A stretch of 39,636 bases of DNA from Gnetum montanum (Eukaryota; Streptophyta; Gnetopsida; Gnetales; Gnetaceae): contig MNCI01004119.1 in the NCBI GenBank assembly GCA_015680685.1, forward strand, positions 120,292 to 159,927, read 5' to 3'. The position numbers were made by a program, and so were the translations under genes. The notes beneath the pieces are model-generated. The model ran no database searches and was not told where the DNA came from. It saw only the letters and a list, made by a program, of their open reading frames with translations. Below, one piece after another: positions 21,101 to 31,081 of this stretch. Position 1 is the stretch's first letter. Each line of letters begins with the position of its first letter.

Positions 21101-22020
21101 AATACTTTAGTTCTAGGGGCTCTTGTTTGAAGCTCTTAGGGATTTGTAGCGTTCCCTAGTTATCTTGGTCATCAACATTGGAAATCTGTTGATGAATCTC
21201 CTCCATCTTATCCATGCTGTCAACATAGGCTTGCACTAGCCCCTTAGACGCTTCCATACACAATGTGCTACTATTAGGATTAGCTGTCAGCCACTGGGTG
21301 CCCTCTTGGTTAGTGGCTGTTGCGTACAAGCATTGTTGAACAGGTGATTCTTCGGTACACTGACTGCATGCTTGAATGGATATTCGCTTAGCAGACCATA
21401 ACTGTTGCACAAAGTTGCACCCTGAGTCACTATACGTGATGCATGAAACTCTTTTCTTCTTGATCTTCCTGAAAGGATTTTCCTTTGAAATTTCTAGGGA
21501 CAGATCTCGGAGTCCTAGTCGTGCGTCCACCGTACTTAGCCAGGCTCTTCCCATGATGATTGGGAAGTTCCCCTTACAGTTCTCTACACGGATGACTAGG
21601 AAATCAACAGGGTAGGACCACCCACAAATGGTGGTCACAATGTCCTCCACCAAACCCAAGGGAACGATGATGGATTGATCTGCTAACTCGAGCCGAATGT
21701 TGCTCTTCTTTAGCAGGGGCAAGTTCCAGTTCTTGTACATATCGTTAGAGATTAAATTAACCCCTAATCCGAAATCCAGAAGAGCTTTGCACAACTCATT
21801 CCCTGCCACCTGAAGATATATTAGGGGGCTTCCCAGATCTGTCAATTTCTAGGGAAGAGAACCTGCTTTGATCTAGTCGATCACAACATGTGTGAGCATG
21901 ACCGTCTGGACGTTGGAGTGTAGTGGAACGAAGGACTGCTTGGGTGGTATGATGTTGGAGGCGTTGGTAGGTTTGAAGGCACTAGCCATAGGCATAGGTG
22001 AGGGTGTGTTGAAATTATTG
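18191..22020 (-). pseudogene. Decayed pol of copy A: protease, RT, RNase H, integrase
   Basis: The protease region (21845-21156) has CKALLDFGLGVNLIS, where the usual D-[ST]-G is DFG. Then GVDPRVYQHRIYLDPSMKPR leads into RT: WRVCIDFRLLN, FLDSYSGYNQI (one catalytic Asp kept) and PFGLCNAPAMFQ, with the YxDD box reading FMDE. RNase H follows (IDASNYTLGAML, ELMVVVFALDKF, HTDHSAI). Integrase has GGHYAGLQTT, with Tyr in place of the first Cys of C-x2-C. Its D,D35E core is complete in sequence: DFMGPITPL, SDNGTHFTG and VEVTNREI, with exactly 35 residues between the second D and the E. The C-terminal region has WEGPYIVYE (GPY/F type). At least eight stops and a one-base insertion at about 19174-19176 break it. 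It is the only near-complete pol in the window. Confidence 0.9.
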
Positions 22021-24369
22021 GGCTAGAAAAAGGGATGTTTGCATGGCTTGGGTTTCGGTCCACTCAATCGAGGTGCCGGTTGTAAGTTAACAGCCCTCGT
22101 AGCATTTCGTTGCTGCAGCTGTAGCGGTATTTCTCCCTGAATTGATGGAGCGGGTGGCAATTGAGTGGGATGGTATGGAGGAATGGCAGAAGAAGGTGAT
22201 GGAGGGTAGAAGGGATGTGGGTTTGTCCCCTGGGTGTGGAGATGGATGTCGAAAATATTCAAGGGGGTGGTACTAGCTGGGTAAGGTTGCATGACTGGAA
22301 GAATCTCTTGGGGAGACCGGTTGCTGAACATAGTACCCATAAGGATCTGACTACTTGTAAGGGTACTGCTACCTTAGGGGTGGCATCCCCCACACTTGTG
22401 GTTGCTGCCACTATTGAAACTATTCATACGGTTGTGGGGGCATTCCACTTGGATAATATCCTTGCTGCTGCTGGTGGAAATGCTTGGGGTTTCCTTGTGG
22501 ATAAGGCAACCTTTGGGGTGTCTACCGTTGCGCCAAATGAGGGTTCAAGGCATACACCCCAGACTCTTGAAGGTGTGACACCATAGGAAAACATCCCTTA
22601 GGATGTTCATATTAGCATATGCCACATTCATCGTCCTCCTCGGTGGCAGAGTCTGCAACCTGCTTTGCTACAACAACTTTTCCCTTACCCTTATTTTGGG
22701 TACGTTTAGCTCCCTTCTTCCTATGTCGATCTTGGTCGCTACCTTGTTCTTTTGACTCTTCTGCAATTTTTAGTACACTTTGAAATTTCTCGTCGAAAGA
22801 ATCCCACATTTTGTCCACCTTTGCCGATATTTTGGATGCGAACTTCTATAATGGCAAAGTCTTCCTATTCACCGCTGCTTCCAGTGGGGACTCATCCTCC
22901 TCATCACAAAATCGGACCTGCCTCTTTCTGAGGGAAGGGTCCCAGTTGAATTCTTTTGCACTCTCCTTTTTCCTAAGTTCTCCTTCTTCCTTGGCCACCT
23001 ACTCAATGAGGCGCTGCAACTAATGGGCCCTTAGCTTCGACAATCGTCCCTTAGCATACACGCCCAAGGTCTTTCACGTTTCAAAATGGAGCCCATCAAT
23101 GATGCGGCGAAGCTATGCCCGCTGAGAGTAACCATGACCAGGGCACTGATGTAACAATGAGTAATACCTGCTCATGGCGGCATCCAAGGGTTCATGATTC
23201 GCTTGTTTCCATCATTAGATTTGCCGTCTCAGATTCGCCACTCTAGAGTACATTTGATATTTGTCATTGAAGATTTCAAGCATCATACTCCATCTTCTGA
23301 TTGATTCTGGCTCCAAGGACCAGTACCAACTTTCAGCTTCTTTGATGAGCGTATGAGGGAACAGCTTCAACTGTTTCTAATCATTGTCAATATTTTGCAG
23401 GGTGCAGGTGTCATGGAACACCTGCAGGTGGGTCTGCGGATCATAGTTGTATCCCCCTTCAAATCTGGGGATGTTGTTCATATCAACATGCTTGATTCAA
23501 CTATCCTTTATGTGCCTACTTGGAATGTGAACTACCTCTACGATCTGGAGCATGCTCTAAGTAGTTAATAATGGCTCGTCTGAATCATAGTCCTGTTGAG
23601 GACCATGACGTTTGTGATGATTCTGGCTACCCCTTCTTTCATGCTGGCGAGCATCACGCAATTGGTCACGTGGTTCCTCACGTTGCCCCTTCTGAACCTA
23701 TTTACCACCATCCTTTCTCTCTAGCCTTCCCTTGTTATGCTTAGAGCTTGAGCTAGAGGAAGGTGCAGGAAAGGGGGAGGACAGAGAAGAAGGAGAGGCA
23801 TTGTCACCGCTCAAGCGACGATCTCCCCATCTACCCTAATGATGGCCTTGGTCATCCAGCCCAGCCTTGCTGCGTGACCTTCCATCCCCTTGAGGATTGC
23901 GGTTACTTGGAGGTTTGTTCTGAATGATTGACTAGATGAACTGCTGCCCTAGGGAAAGTTCAGTTGAATGGGTATCATGAAAGATGGGATCCCCATCATC
24001 TTGCAGCCCTTGCAAGAATAAGGGGTTGGTGAATTGTTTCCCCTTCTGCTGTTCATATCTCTTCACCTATTGTTGATCTCTTGTCCATTGAGCCTTTGTG
24101 GGACGATAGTCCCAGTAGTCATGGTCTTCCATGACATACTCCACCGCCCGCTCCTGGATGCCCAATTTGCCTAGATTGCGATATAGCATCGCAGGAGCTG
24201 CTCGGTTGGGCGATAGCACGATGCTACCCTCCATGTCCCACCATCGGAGATGCTCATCCTAATGCAAGATGAATGTAAAATCAGGGATATATTCATCGAG
24301 ATGTTTGTATACCACCCGACATTCTTATGGCACCGGTGGTTCAAATACATCTCTCATGTGAGAAGACAT
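22021..24369 (-). pseudogene. Decayed gag of copy A
   Basis: The gene starts MSSHMRDVFEPPVP at 24369, about 150 bp after the primer site. Its order matches the outer element's gag: a charged Ser/Arg/His-rich N-terminal region, then NNIPRFEGGYNYDPQTHLQ, SWYWSLEPESIRRW, PGHGYSQRA and RIIDGLHFE. A basic stretch near 22700 (KKGAKRTQNKGKGK) and a zinc-knuckle-like CGIC-YEHPKGC (about 22585-22625; C-x2-C-x3-H-x3-C) follow, then a Pro/Gln-rich tail that reads through towards the protease. Many stops are present, so only short pieces are open. Gag and pol may have formed one polyprotein, but indels hide the original frame relation. Confidence 0.75.
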
Positions 24370-24516
24370 GTTGGATGTTAGATGATCCATATAATTGGTG
24401 TACCTTACGATTAACTTAAGTTCGCCTAGTGTGCATAAATATTTCTACCCTGGGTCCGTTCCAATGACTTAAATGATAATTTCACTAAGGTCAAATGACA
24501 CATGTAAGACTAACAA

Positions 24517-24534
24517 TCCCCGACAATGGTGCCA
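24517..24534 (-). other. Primer-binding site of copy A, tRNA-Asp-like
   Basis: The minus strand reads TGGCACCATTGTCGGGGA one base inside the LTR edge at 24536. It differs from the tRNA-Asp site TGGCGCCGTTGCCGGGGA at three places, all transitions. It fixes the orientation of copy A and shows that the LTR at 24536 is its 5' LTR. Confidence 0.8.
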
Positions 24535-24535
24535 A

Positions 24536-25433
24536 TGATGAGCGGCTAGGTATCCCTACGCCCAACCATGCAAATCACGAGCGTTCACACACGACTCGGT
24601 CAAAATCCGCAAACTGTAAGCACTTAACACACACAAGACTTCTAACCAGTGAAACCTTGGGTTAGAACGGTCGTTATCATCCTAATCTCACTTGTGAGGT
24701 TCTGTTTATGATGGTTAAGTGAGACTAAGGCTAATGATTTTTATATCTTTTTAATCATCTTTTCGGTGACTAATTTCTTGGAAAATAAAGATAGACAATT
24801 AATTAATCTAAAATTATCTTAATCTAAATCTTAACTACTCCTAACATAAGTATCCGGTCCCATCTTCCGACCACGTTCTGAGCATCTTCTAATACTTCTG
24901 GGTTACTAGACATTAAGTGTCACTGGGCTTACCAAGTGTTTGGGTTACGTTTGAGATGGTCATACTTATGGCCTTAACGAACTATGAATGAACAATAATG
25001 ATTGAAATTATAATAATGAAAACATAAGTAATTAACAAGTAACTAATAAAGCATAAACATATTAAACTATTAAATGCATAAAATAACTAAGTCCAAATGC
25101 TACAAGGATTGCTTGAACAGTTCATCTTTATTGTCGTCACGCCAATGGGCTCAAATACACCAACGCTTGAATAAAGAGCCGATCAATTTTCTTACACATG
25201 CTGCGGGCACTTGGAAAATATTCTATCTCCTATGAGAACAAACTGCAAGAGCTTCGCTACAACTACTCAAAAGATGCCTAAATGAGGTGGAAGGCCCTCT
25301 TATTTATAGGCTAGGAAAGGTGGTTGCGTAAACGGGGCCACGTTGACGCAGGGTGGCTACGTTGACGGGCCCGAGTCGATGCGGCCGTGTATACATGGCC
25401 CAGTTAACGCATTGAGTAAATGACACTTCATCA
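24536..25433 (-). repeat. Shared LTR: 5' LTR of copy A and 3' LTR of copy B
   Basis: This is an 898-bp LTR with the same TGATGAGCGGC and CTTCATCA ends as 12211-13110. It has a primer site on its left and a polypurine tract (CGTGGAGGTA on the minus strand) on its right, so it serves two internal regions at once. The TATA box is at 25301-25308 on the minus strand, with GC-rich repeats at about 25325-25405. Confidence 0.9.
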
Positions 25434-25443
25434 TACCTCCACG
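25434..25443 (-). other. Polypurine tract of copy B
   Basis: The minus strand reads CGTGGAGGTA before the LTR at 25433. One base differs from the tract of copy A. Its presence shows that the right-hand internal region ends properly at this LTR. Confidence 0.65.
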
Positions 25444-25684
25444 ACTAAGCAAAAACTTGTCCTCGAGTTACTTTACAATTTGCAAGGTATGGATTCTTAT
25501 TTACAACACACATAAATTAAACGCATACATGACACACACATGACACAACATAAATTTAACCAAGTGCTCGAGTTATAGAGGGGGAAAAATTACAAAAATG
25601 GTGGTGTTCAGAGATAAAATTGAATGTCTCGTTGGTCCTAGAACCTATGCTATATAGGATGATGTACAAAATTGTTGGAGAAGA

Positions 25685-28529
25685 TCACACCATCCTTGGG
25701 GGTGGTGGTTCTGATAAGCCTTCTCTAGCCTATGGCCCATGCATTGGTGGTGACACGGATGTCAGTAGTCCTATAGGAGTTGCAACTTTTGGAGGTAGCT
25801 GGAAAGCCTCCAAGAAAGCCCTCATTTTTTTTGCTTCTAGGGTCGTTCACAGTCTAGGCAGCTTCTCCAATGTGTGCTAGAACTGGAACTTCCCAAGGGC
25901 AAGGCAGCGCCGGGATGAGTTCTTTTAAGTTGAAGAACTAGGCTATGAATTACTTGCGTTTGATGTCAAACACTCAAATTGATGCCTACAGTTGTTGGTA
26001 GTCATTCATTCTTTAGGCCAGGTCCTCTGCAACTGTACGTTGTCCTTCAAAGCTTGGGCGGAGGACCTCGAGTTCTGCGTTTGCTGTTGCCAGCTTTTGT
26101 TTTGTTGCCTTGTGCGCTTGGAACTCTCCCTCGTATAAGGAATACGAGGTAGCCACTTGCTTTTCTAACTCTGACCGCAGTCTCCCAGCTGTGAGCATAT
26201 CCAGGTTTACATATCAAAGGTTGGCCAACTCCATGTATTCTATCATTTCCTCGATCTGTAGCTCCTTTAGGTAGATTTCCACTATATTGTAGGCATTAAA
26301 TCCATTGAAGATAGATGGGCATATATCGCCTCCCTCTCGGAGTTGTTGGAGCGCTTAGTTCATCTTGGCTTTAGCAACTTGAATGTGCTTCTTGTTTACC
26401 TCCTTTTGCAATCTCACCTGGTCCCTGTAATGATTTTTGACTTTTTCAAACTCCAGGGCCTCATTTTTCCAAGCCGTAATTTCAATTGTAGACTTCTGTT
26501 GCAATGCCTGAACCTCCTCCATTGATAGATTTTGATTTTCAGCTGCCAACCTTCTTATGTCCACGTTCACCCTAGCTAGCTCCTCCTGCTATTGATGGAT
26601 GAAATTCTTTATGTGTTCGTTGTCTGCACCAACATAGCGCAGGCGATGAACTTCCATGGTCAGCTGCACATTCTCCTGGCGAATTTCTACCAAGTCCTTT
26701 TCTAAGTGATACGCTTGGGCATCTGCTATGGACTTGTCAAGGATCATCGTCTCACACACATCCTCAATGACCTGCAGTTTAAGCTGAAGCTGTTGAAAAG
26801 CTTCATCTCTGGTGATTTCATGGTTGAGGATGGCAAGATCGGCAAGCTGGGCTCTTAATTGGGCTACCTCAGTTGCCAAGCGCTGACAAGCGACTTGAGC
26901 AGCTTCTAGTTGCCCCTCCAAAACAAGGCTCTTGCCCCTTGCCGATAGCAGCTCTGACTAGGTTGTAGTGATGTTGTCTAGAAGGTCAAAGACATCTGTA
27001 AGCGGTTGCCCAGTTTCTACCAATTGGTTGAACAATTATTCATGTTGGGTTGCATCAATCTTGCTATGGAAAGTTTTGGCAGGCACCTGTACATCTTGTA
27101 GTCCATGAATGTTTTGTATAGGTGTGTCGGTGCATTGAGAGCCATAGTAGTTGTATCAGCAACCACTTTGACCGCAACTACCTGTCCTTGGTGCTGCATC
27201 ACTAGGACCGTCGCCTCCTCACCATCCTCCAAGCATACCGAGAAGGTAGCAACATTCCTTGAGATTTCAGGGAATACCTGTTGAGTTGCGATTGATACAT
27301 CTCGGATGCTTGGATCTGTTCTAGTTGGAATTGGTGCTCGGGTAGCAGAGAATATTGGCCCTACCCTTTCAAGCAAGCTGACTGATTGAGCCACTTACTC
27401 CAAGTGGCTCATGGCAGGGCAATAGACTAAAGGGTCTTCTCCTCCACCAGTCCTGCCAGATTGCTCTTGCTGGTTCAAGAGCATTTCTCGGATCTAGTGG
27501 ATGTATTTTTCTATGTTTTGTGAGCCCGACTACATTGTTTGTGCAAGTGGTGGAGGTGGTTGCTGCTCTTCCTCTGTCTGTGTGATGGCAGACATTTTAT
27601 CTTTCATCATCTCTTGCCACGAGGCAATTGGGGCACGTTGGATGATATCATTAGAGTAGCGTGCTATCCCTACCCATTTGCATAACTTTTGGATTAGGCA
27701 GGGAAAGGGGAGAGCTCGTCTTCCATGCTCGTTCTCAGCGAACCTTTTTTCAATCTCCAGAAATAACAGTTGTGAAAGACTCATGGGAAATATCCCACTC
27801 AAGGCAGGACATGCACGAGTGGAGAAGGTAGTGATTTTGCTGGGTCTTACCATTGGATTCAAATGGTAAGATGCGATCTTTGAGTATACTCTCTTCACTG
27901 TGGTCAAGGAGCCGAATTCCTTGCGCTCTACCCTGTAGCACCGTTTGATCCATTGCACCTTTAACTCTGGATCAGCTTGTTTTGGAATTTCTACCACATC
28001 TGCCCCAGTTTCAGGCAACCCTAGAGCTTGCGCTATTGCTTCTGAAGAGTAAGAAACATAAATGTCTTTGATTCTTACTCTTGACCCTGGTTTTTGATTC
28101 GACTAGAAGAGATAAGTTTCTTCTAAGTACCACTCACCATTGGTTGTGATTATTGGCCACATCGAAGAGTTTTGTAGTTGGAGTCTCACGTCTTTTGGTG
28201 TGTACTCGAGGAATGGTCTTTAGCTCTTGAAGGACCATCCGTTGCATCTCACGTGGCGTGATAGCATCAAGGCAGGCTTGGGTCAGGGTGACCTCAAGCC
28301 GCGGTGCTATCCCAGGAGTCTCATACCCCAGCAATCACTCACCGAGAATCTCCTCTTCGGGAATCTGGTGAACAGATTCCACGTCAGGTCTTTCGCGGAA
28401 GGGCCTAGTTGCATGAGAGCCCTCTGCATACTTTGGCGGTTGCACTCCTCATCCCTTTCCCGTGCATGGGCGCTTGTCCCTTGGTTCTGACGATCCTTCA
28501 TCCCTTGGGTGCCTCAGTTTGGGTGCCAT
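25685..28529 (-). pseudogene. Extra 3' ORF of copy B
   Basis: This reading is parallel to 13362-16216. It starts MAPKLRHPRD at 28529 and ends PPPPRMV at 25685. The folded domain is partly open at 28018-27530 (VERKEFGSLTTV, ALPFPCLIQKLCKWVGIARY). The linker is open at 27394-27017 (ARAPIPTRTDPSIRD, EATVLVMQHQGQVV). The coiled coil is open at 26921-26589, 26570-26355 and 26198-26013 (TRDEAFQQLQLKL, LEKDLVEIRQENVQL). A deletion of about 5 bp near 28217 shifts the frame before the conserved WPIITTNGEW part. It shares with copy A the TGA at codon 27, a frame change before the coiled coil and a TAG in the phrase ITTT-stop-SELL. Function is unknown. Confidence 0.75.
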
Positions 28530-28717
28530 CTGCAATAAAACATAACCGTCCATTAGATCATTCATAAGTAGTTTAAGATGGTTCGTATATACTTTCTCAG
28601 TTTGACGAAGTTATGTTAATGGCACAGGTACATCGTTAAGTTTCCCAGAGCATTAAGTTAGGGGTTAGTGTCAAATTTTTCGTAATTAATAGACTAATTA
28701 ATTAATTAATTAATTAC
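28530..28717 (-). other. Predicted 5'UTR intron of the extra ORF (copy B)
   Basis: On the minus strand the donor GTAATTAATT (from 28717) and acceptor TTATTGCAG (ending 28530) bound 188 nt, and the acceptor touches the ATG. The acceptor is of better quality than in copy A (TTGCAG against TTGTAG). Placement agrees with the other two copies. Confidence 0.45.
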
Positions 28718-28896
28718 ACAAGGGCATCGCTCCCCACGATTGAGAGCATACCTCTGGGTGCATAAAAGGGAAAGAACAAGTTGATGTGGACACGCGATGG
28801 AAGGTACGTGCATTGGGAAGGGTTAGGCAGAAAAAACGGCAAAAACTCCCCTCAATTTGGACTCCAAATGATGAAAAATAAAGAAGTGCGGTGGGG

Positions 28897-28985
28897 TATA
28901 TATAGGGATTGGGTGTTATGTCGATGGGGCCACGTATACGCAGGCATTGCATATACCGGGCCCCGTATACGCAGCATTGTTCACC
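28897..28985 (-). promoter_or_regulatory. Internal promoter of the extra ORF (copy B)
   Basis: On the minus strand TATATATA (28904-28897) is preceded by two units of the LTR-type motif: GGCCACGTATACGCAG at 28928-28943 and GGGCCCCGTATACGCAG at 28958-28974. The first is identical to the U3 word at 13060-13075. The distance and order relative to TATA are the same as in the LTR. Confidence 0.6.
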
Positions 28986-29329
28986 CGTGGACTAGCGTTG
29001 ACCAACCCATTAAACACCTGAAATGATGAATTTGAAAACCCAAATTGAGGCGGTTGAAGCTCAGAAAAGGCCCAATCATGGCTGAGTACAGGAGGAAGGT
29101 AATTAACCATGAAAAATAGACAAAATTGGAGAATGGGATTGAAAAAGAACTCAGCGAGGAAGAAATTGAATGATGGGACACTGAAACTAGTTAACCAAGA
29201 AATCCAAAGGATGGGAGGCTTAATAGGTGGAACCGAGAGTATGCAGGTGGCTCCTCCCCATAGCAAGCAACAACCTTTGTAGCCCCTGCATACCCTTAAC
29301 ACTAGGGTCCGTGGGCCCGGGTGCCAAGA

Positions 29330-30969
29330 ATTGAACGAGGGCGATCAGTTGATGACGAGTAGGTGGCACTGGTTGTGTGGAGTTCATAGAAAGGTTTTAA
29401 TTGTTGGCGGTTGACTAATTGTGTTTTGGTGGGGTCCTTAGGTTTGTGGATGAGCAAGGCCCTAGATGGAAAGGTCTTAGAGACAATATAAGGTCCCTCC
29501 CACAGTGTCTGAAAATTTGTCTGTTGGGATACATGTGAGGGGTTCTAATACAATACCTTGTCTCCACATCTAAATGTGACCTTCCGAATTCTAAGATCAT
29601 GTCGTTTCTTGTTATAGGCCTTGTGCATTTCATTTGAAAATAGGGCCACTAATCGGTTCTCATCTAGCACACTTAAATTGATTAATTGTTCATGTTGTGC
29701 TAGTGGTAGGTCAAGGCCAAGGTCACTGGCTGTGGATAGTGTCTAGAGTTTTGCTTGGATTGGAAGTGTTGGCAAATTTCCGTGCACTAACTCGTAGGGA
29801 GATTTCCCTACAGGAAGTTTCCAAGTGGAGCGATAGGCCCATAGGGCATCATTGAGCTTGGTACTCCAATCCCTCTTGTATTTGCTAATCGTTCAGGTAA
29901 GGATCTTGGTGATCTCCCTATTGGTGACTTCGGCTTGCCTGTTGGATTGGGGGTGATAGGGTGTTGTAAATTTATGTGTTACCCCTAAGTGTTGCATGAG
30001 TTTTCGAAAAGTGACACCTGTGAAGTGAGTCCCATTGTCAAAAATGAGTGCACGTGGCACTCCAAACTTAGTAACAATTTGTTGCTGGAAAAATCGTGCG
30101 GTGGTGTTGGAAGAACAGTTGACGATGGCTGTGGCTTCTACCCACTTTGTATAGTAGTCGACAACGATGATGATGTATGCCTTCCCATTTGACAAGGGGG
30201 TGATGGGCCCCATGAAGTCGATACCCCAGATGTTGAAGGGCTCTAGTGGCTGGATCCATTGTTGAGGTCCCTCCAACCGTGCTAACATCCCACCATCTCT
30301 TTGGCATCGTTCGTAGGAGTAGGTGAACCATTGTGCGTCCCTGAAAAGTGTAGGCCAATAATATCCTGCAAGCAGGATTTTAATGGTTGTTTGGAGTCCA
30401 GCATAGTGGCCCCCACAAGGGCCCTCATGAGCATCTTGGAAGACGTGTAGTGTATCTTCATTAGGGACATACCATCGAACCAATCCATCTACGCACACCT
30501 TGTAGAGGTGGCTGTTGATTTCCATGAAATGCTTGGCCTTATGGAGAAACTGCTATTTCGACCGATGGTTCCATTCTTTTGGCAACTCCTGGGTTTTAAG
30601 GTAGATGAGGATGCGGTTGAACTAAGGAGATTCCTTAGGTGTTTGAGGATCAACAACGCCTGTGAAGAGGAGTTGATCTAGAAACTGGTTGGATAAAGGC
30701 TCCTCCTCTTCTACGTCATCCCATTGTAACCAAGACAATTGGTCAGTAACCATATTCTCGGTCCCCTTTCTATCTACCATGGTGAGATCAAACTGTTGAA
30801 GAATCACCAGCCACCGGATTATACAAGGGCTCACTGTTGGTTTGTTCATCAGGAACTGAATAGCACTGTGGTCAGTGTGCACAAACACCTCGTATCCGAG
30901 CACATAGTGCCGAAATTTGTCCAAGGCGAACACCACCGCCATCAACTCCTTCTCGGTGGTGGTATAGTT
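29330..30969 (-). pseudogene. Partial pol of copy B: end of RNase H and integrase
   Basis: The sequence opens inside RNase H (ELMAVVFALDKF, HTDHSAIQFLM; 30969-30622). Integrase then follows without the frameshift of copy A (30525-29893). GGHYAGLQTT, GIDFMGPITPL, DNGTHFTGV and AEVTNREI keep the D,D35E residues, and Tyr replaces the first Cys of C-x2-C. A stop at 29893 interrupts the C-terminal half, which continues to WEGPYIV near 29480. The end is fused to the spacer by a deletion of about 1.27 kb at about 29335. Where copy A has stop codons, this copy often keeps the sense codon. Confidence 0.85.
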
Positions 30970-31081
30970 AGTCACTCTGCATGTTAGTTAAATAAGTCCA
31001 CATCCCCCTAATATATTTTGTAAAGAACTTATTCCTATTCTTTTGTACTCGAGGAAGAGTTTTCATTCAGTCATGGGGGTA
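30970..31081 (+). other. 3' internal end of the outer element with polypurine tract
   Basis: The last internal stretch before the 3' LTR of the plus-strand element. It contains GAGGAAGAGTTTTCATTCAG and the purine tract CATGGGGGTA, ending at 31081. Its words align with the equivalent 3' end of copy A. The join at 30969/30970 with copy B is not an LTR end. Confidence 0.7.

Larger units (their letters stand above)
12211..25433 (-). mobile_element. Nested Ty3/gypsy retrotransposon, complete copy A
   Basis: On the minus strand: 5' LTR 25433-24536, primer site 24534-24517, gag from 24369, protease-RT-RNase H-integrase to 18191, spacer, internal promoter, extra ORF 16216-13362, polypurine tract 13120-13111, and 3' LTR 13110-12211. 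The total is 13,223 bp. The tRNA-Asp-like primer site, the pol order PR-RT-RH-IN and an ORF after integrase resemble the Athila/Tat side of plant gypsy elements; no chromodomain was seen. All genes are broken by stops and frameshifts. No target duplication can be tested because its right side continues into copy B rather than into target DNA. Confidence 0.85.
25434..30969 (-). mobile_element. Truncated tandem copy B (RNase H to polypurine tract)
   Basis: A second internal region of the same family and orientation as copy A, sharing the LTR at 24536-25433. It holds the end of RNase H, integrase, a shortened spacer, the internal promoter, the extra ORF and the polypurine tract. Gag, protease, RT and its own 5' LTR are missing. 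Homology to copy A stops at 30969, inside RNase H, and outer-element sequence follows. Confidence 0.85.
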
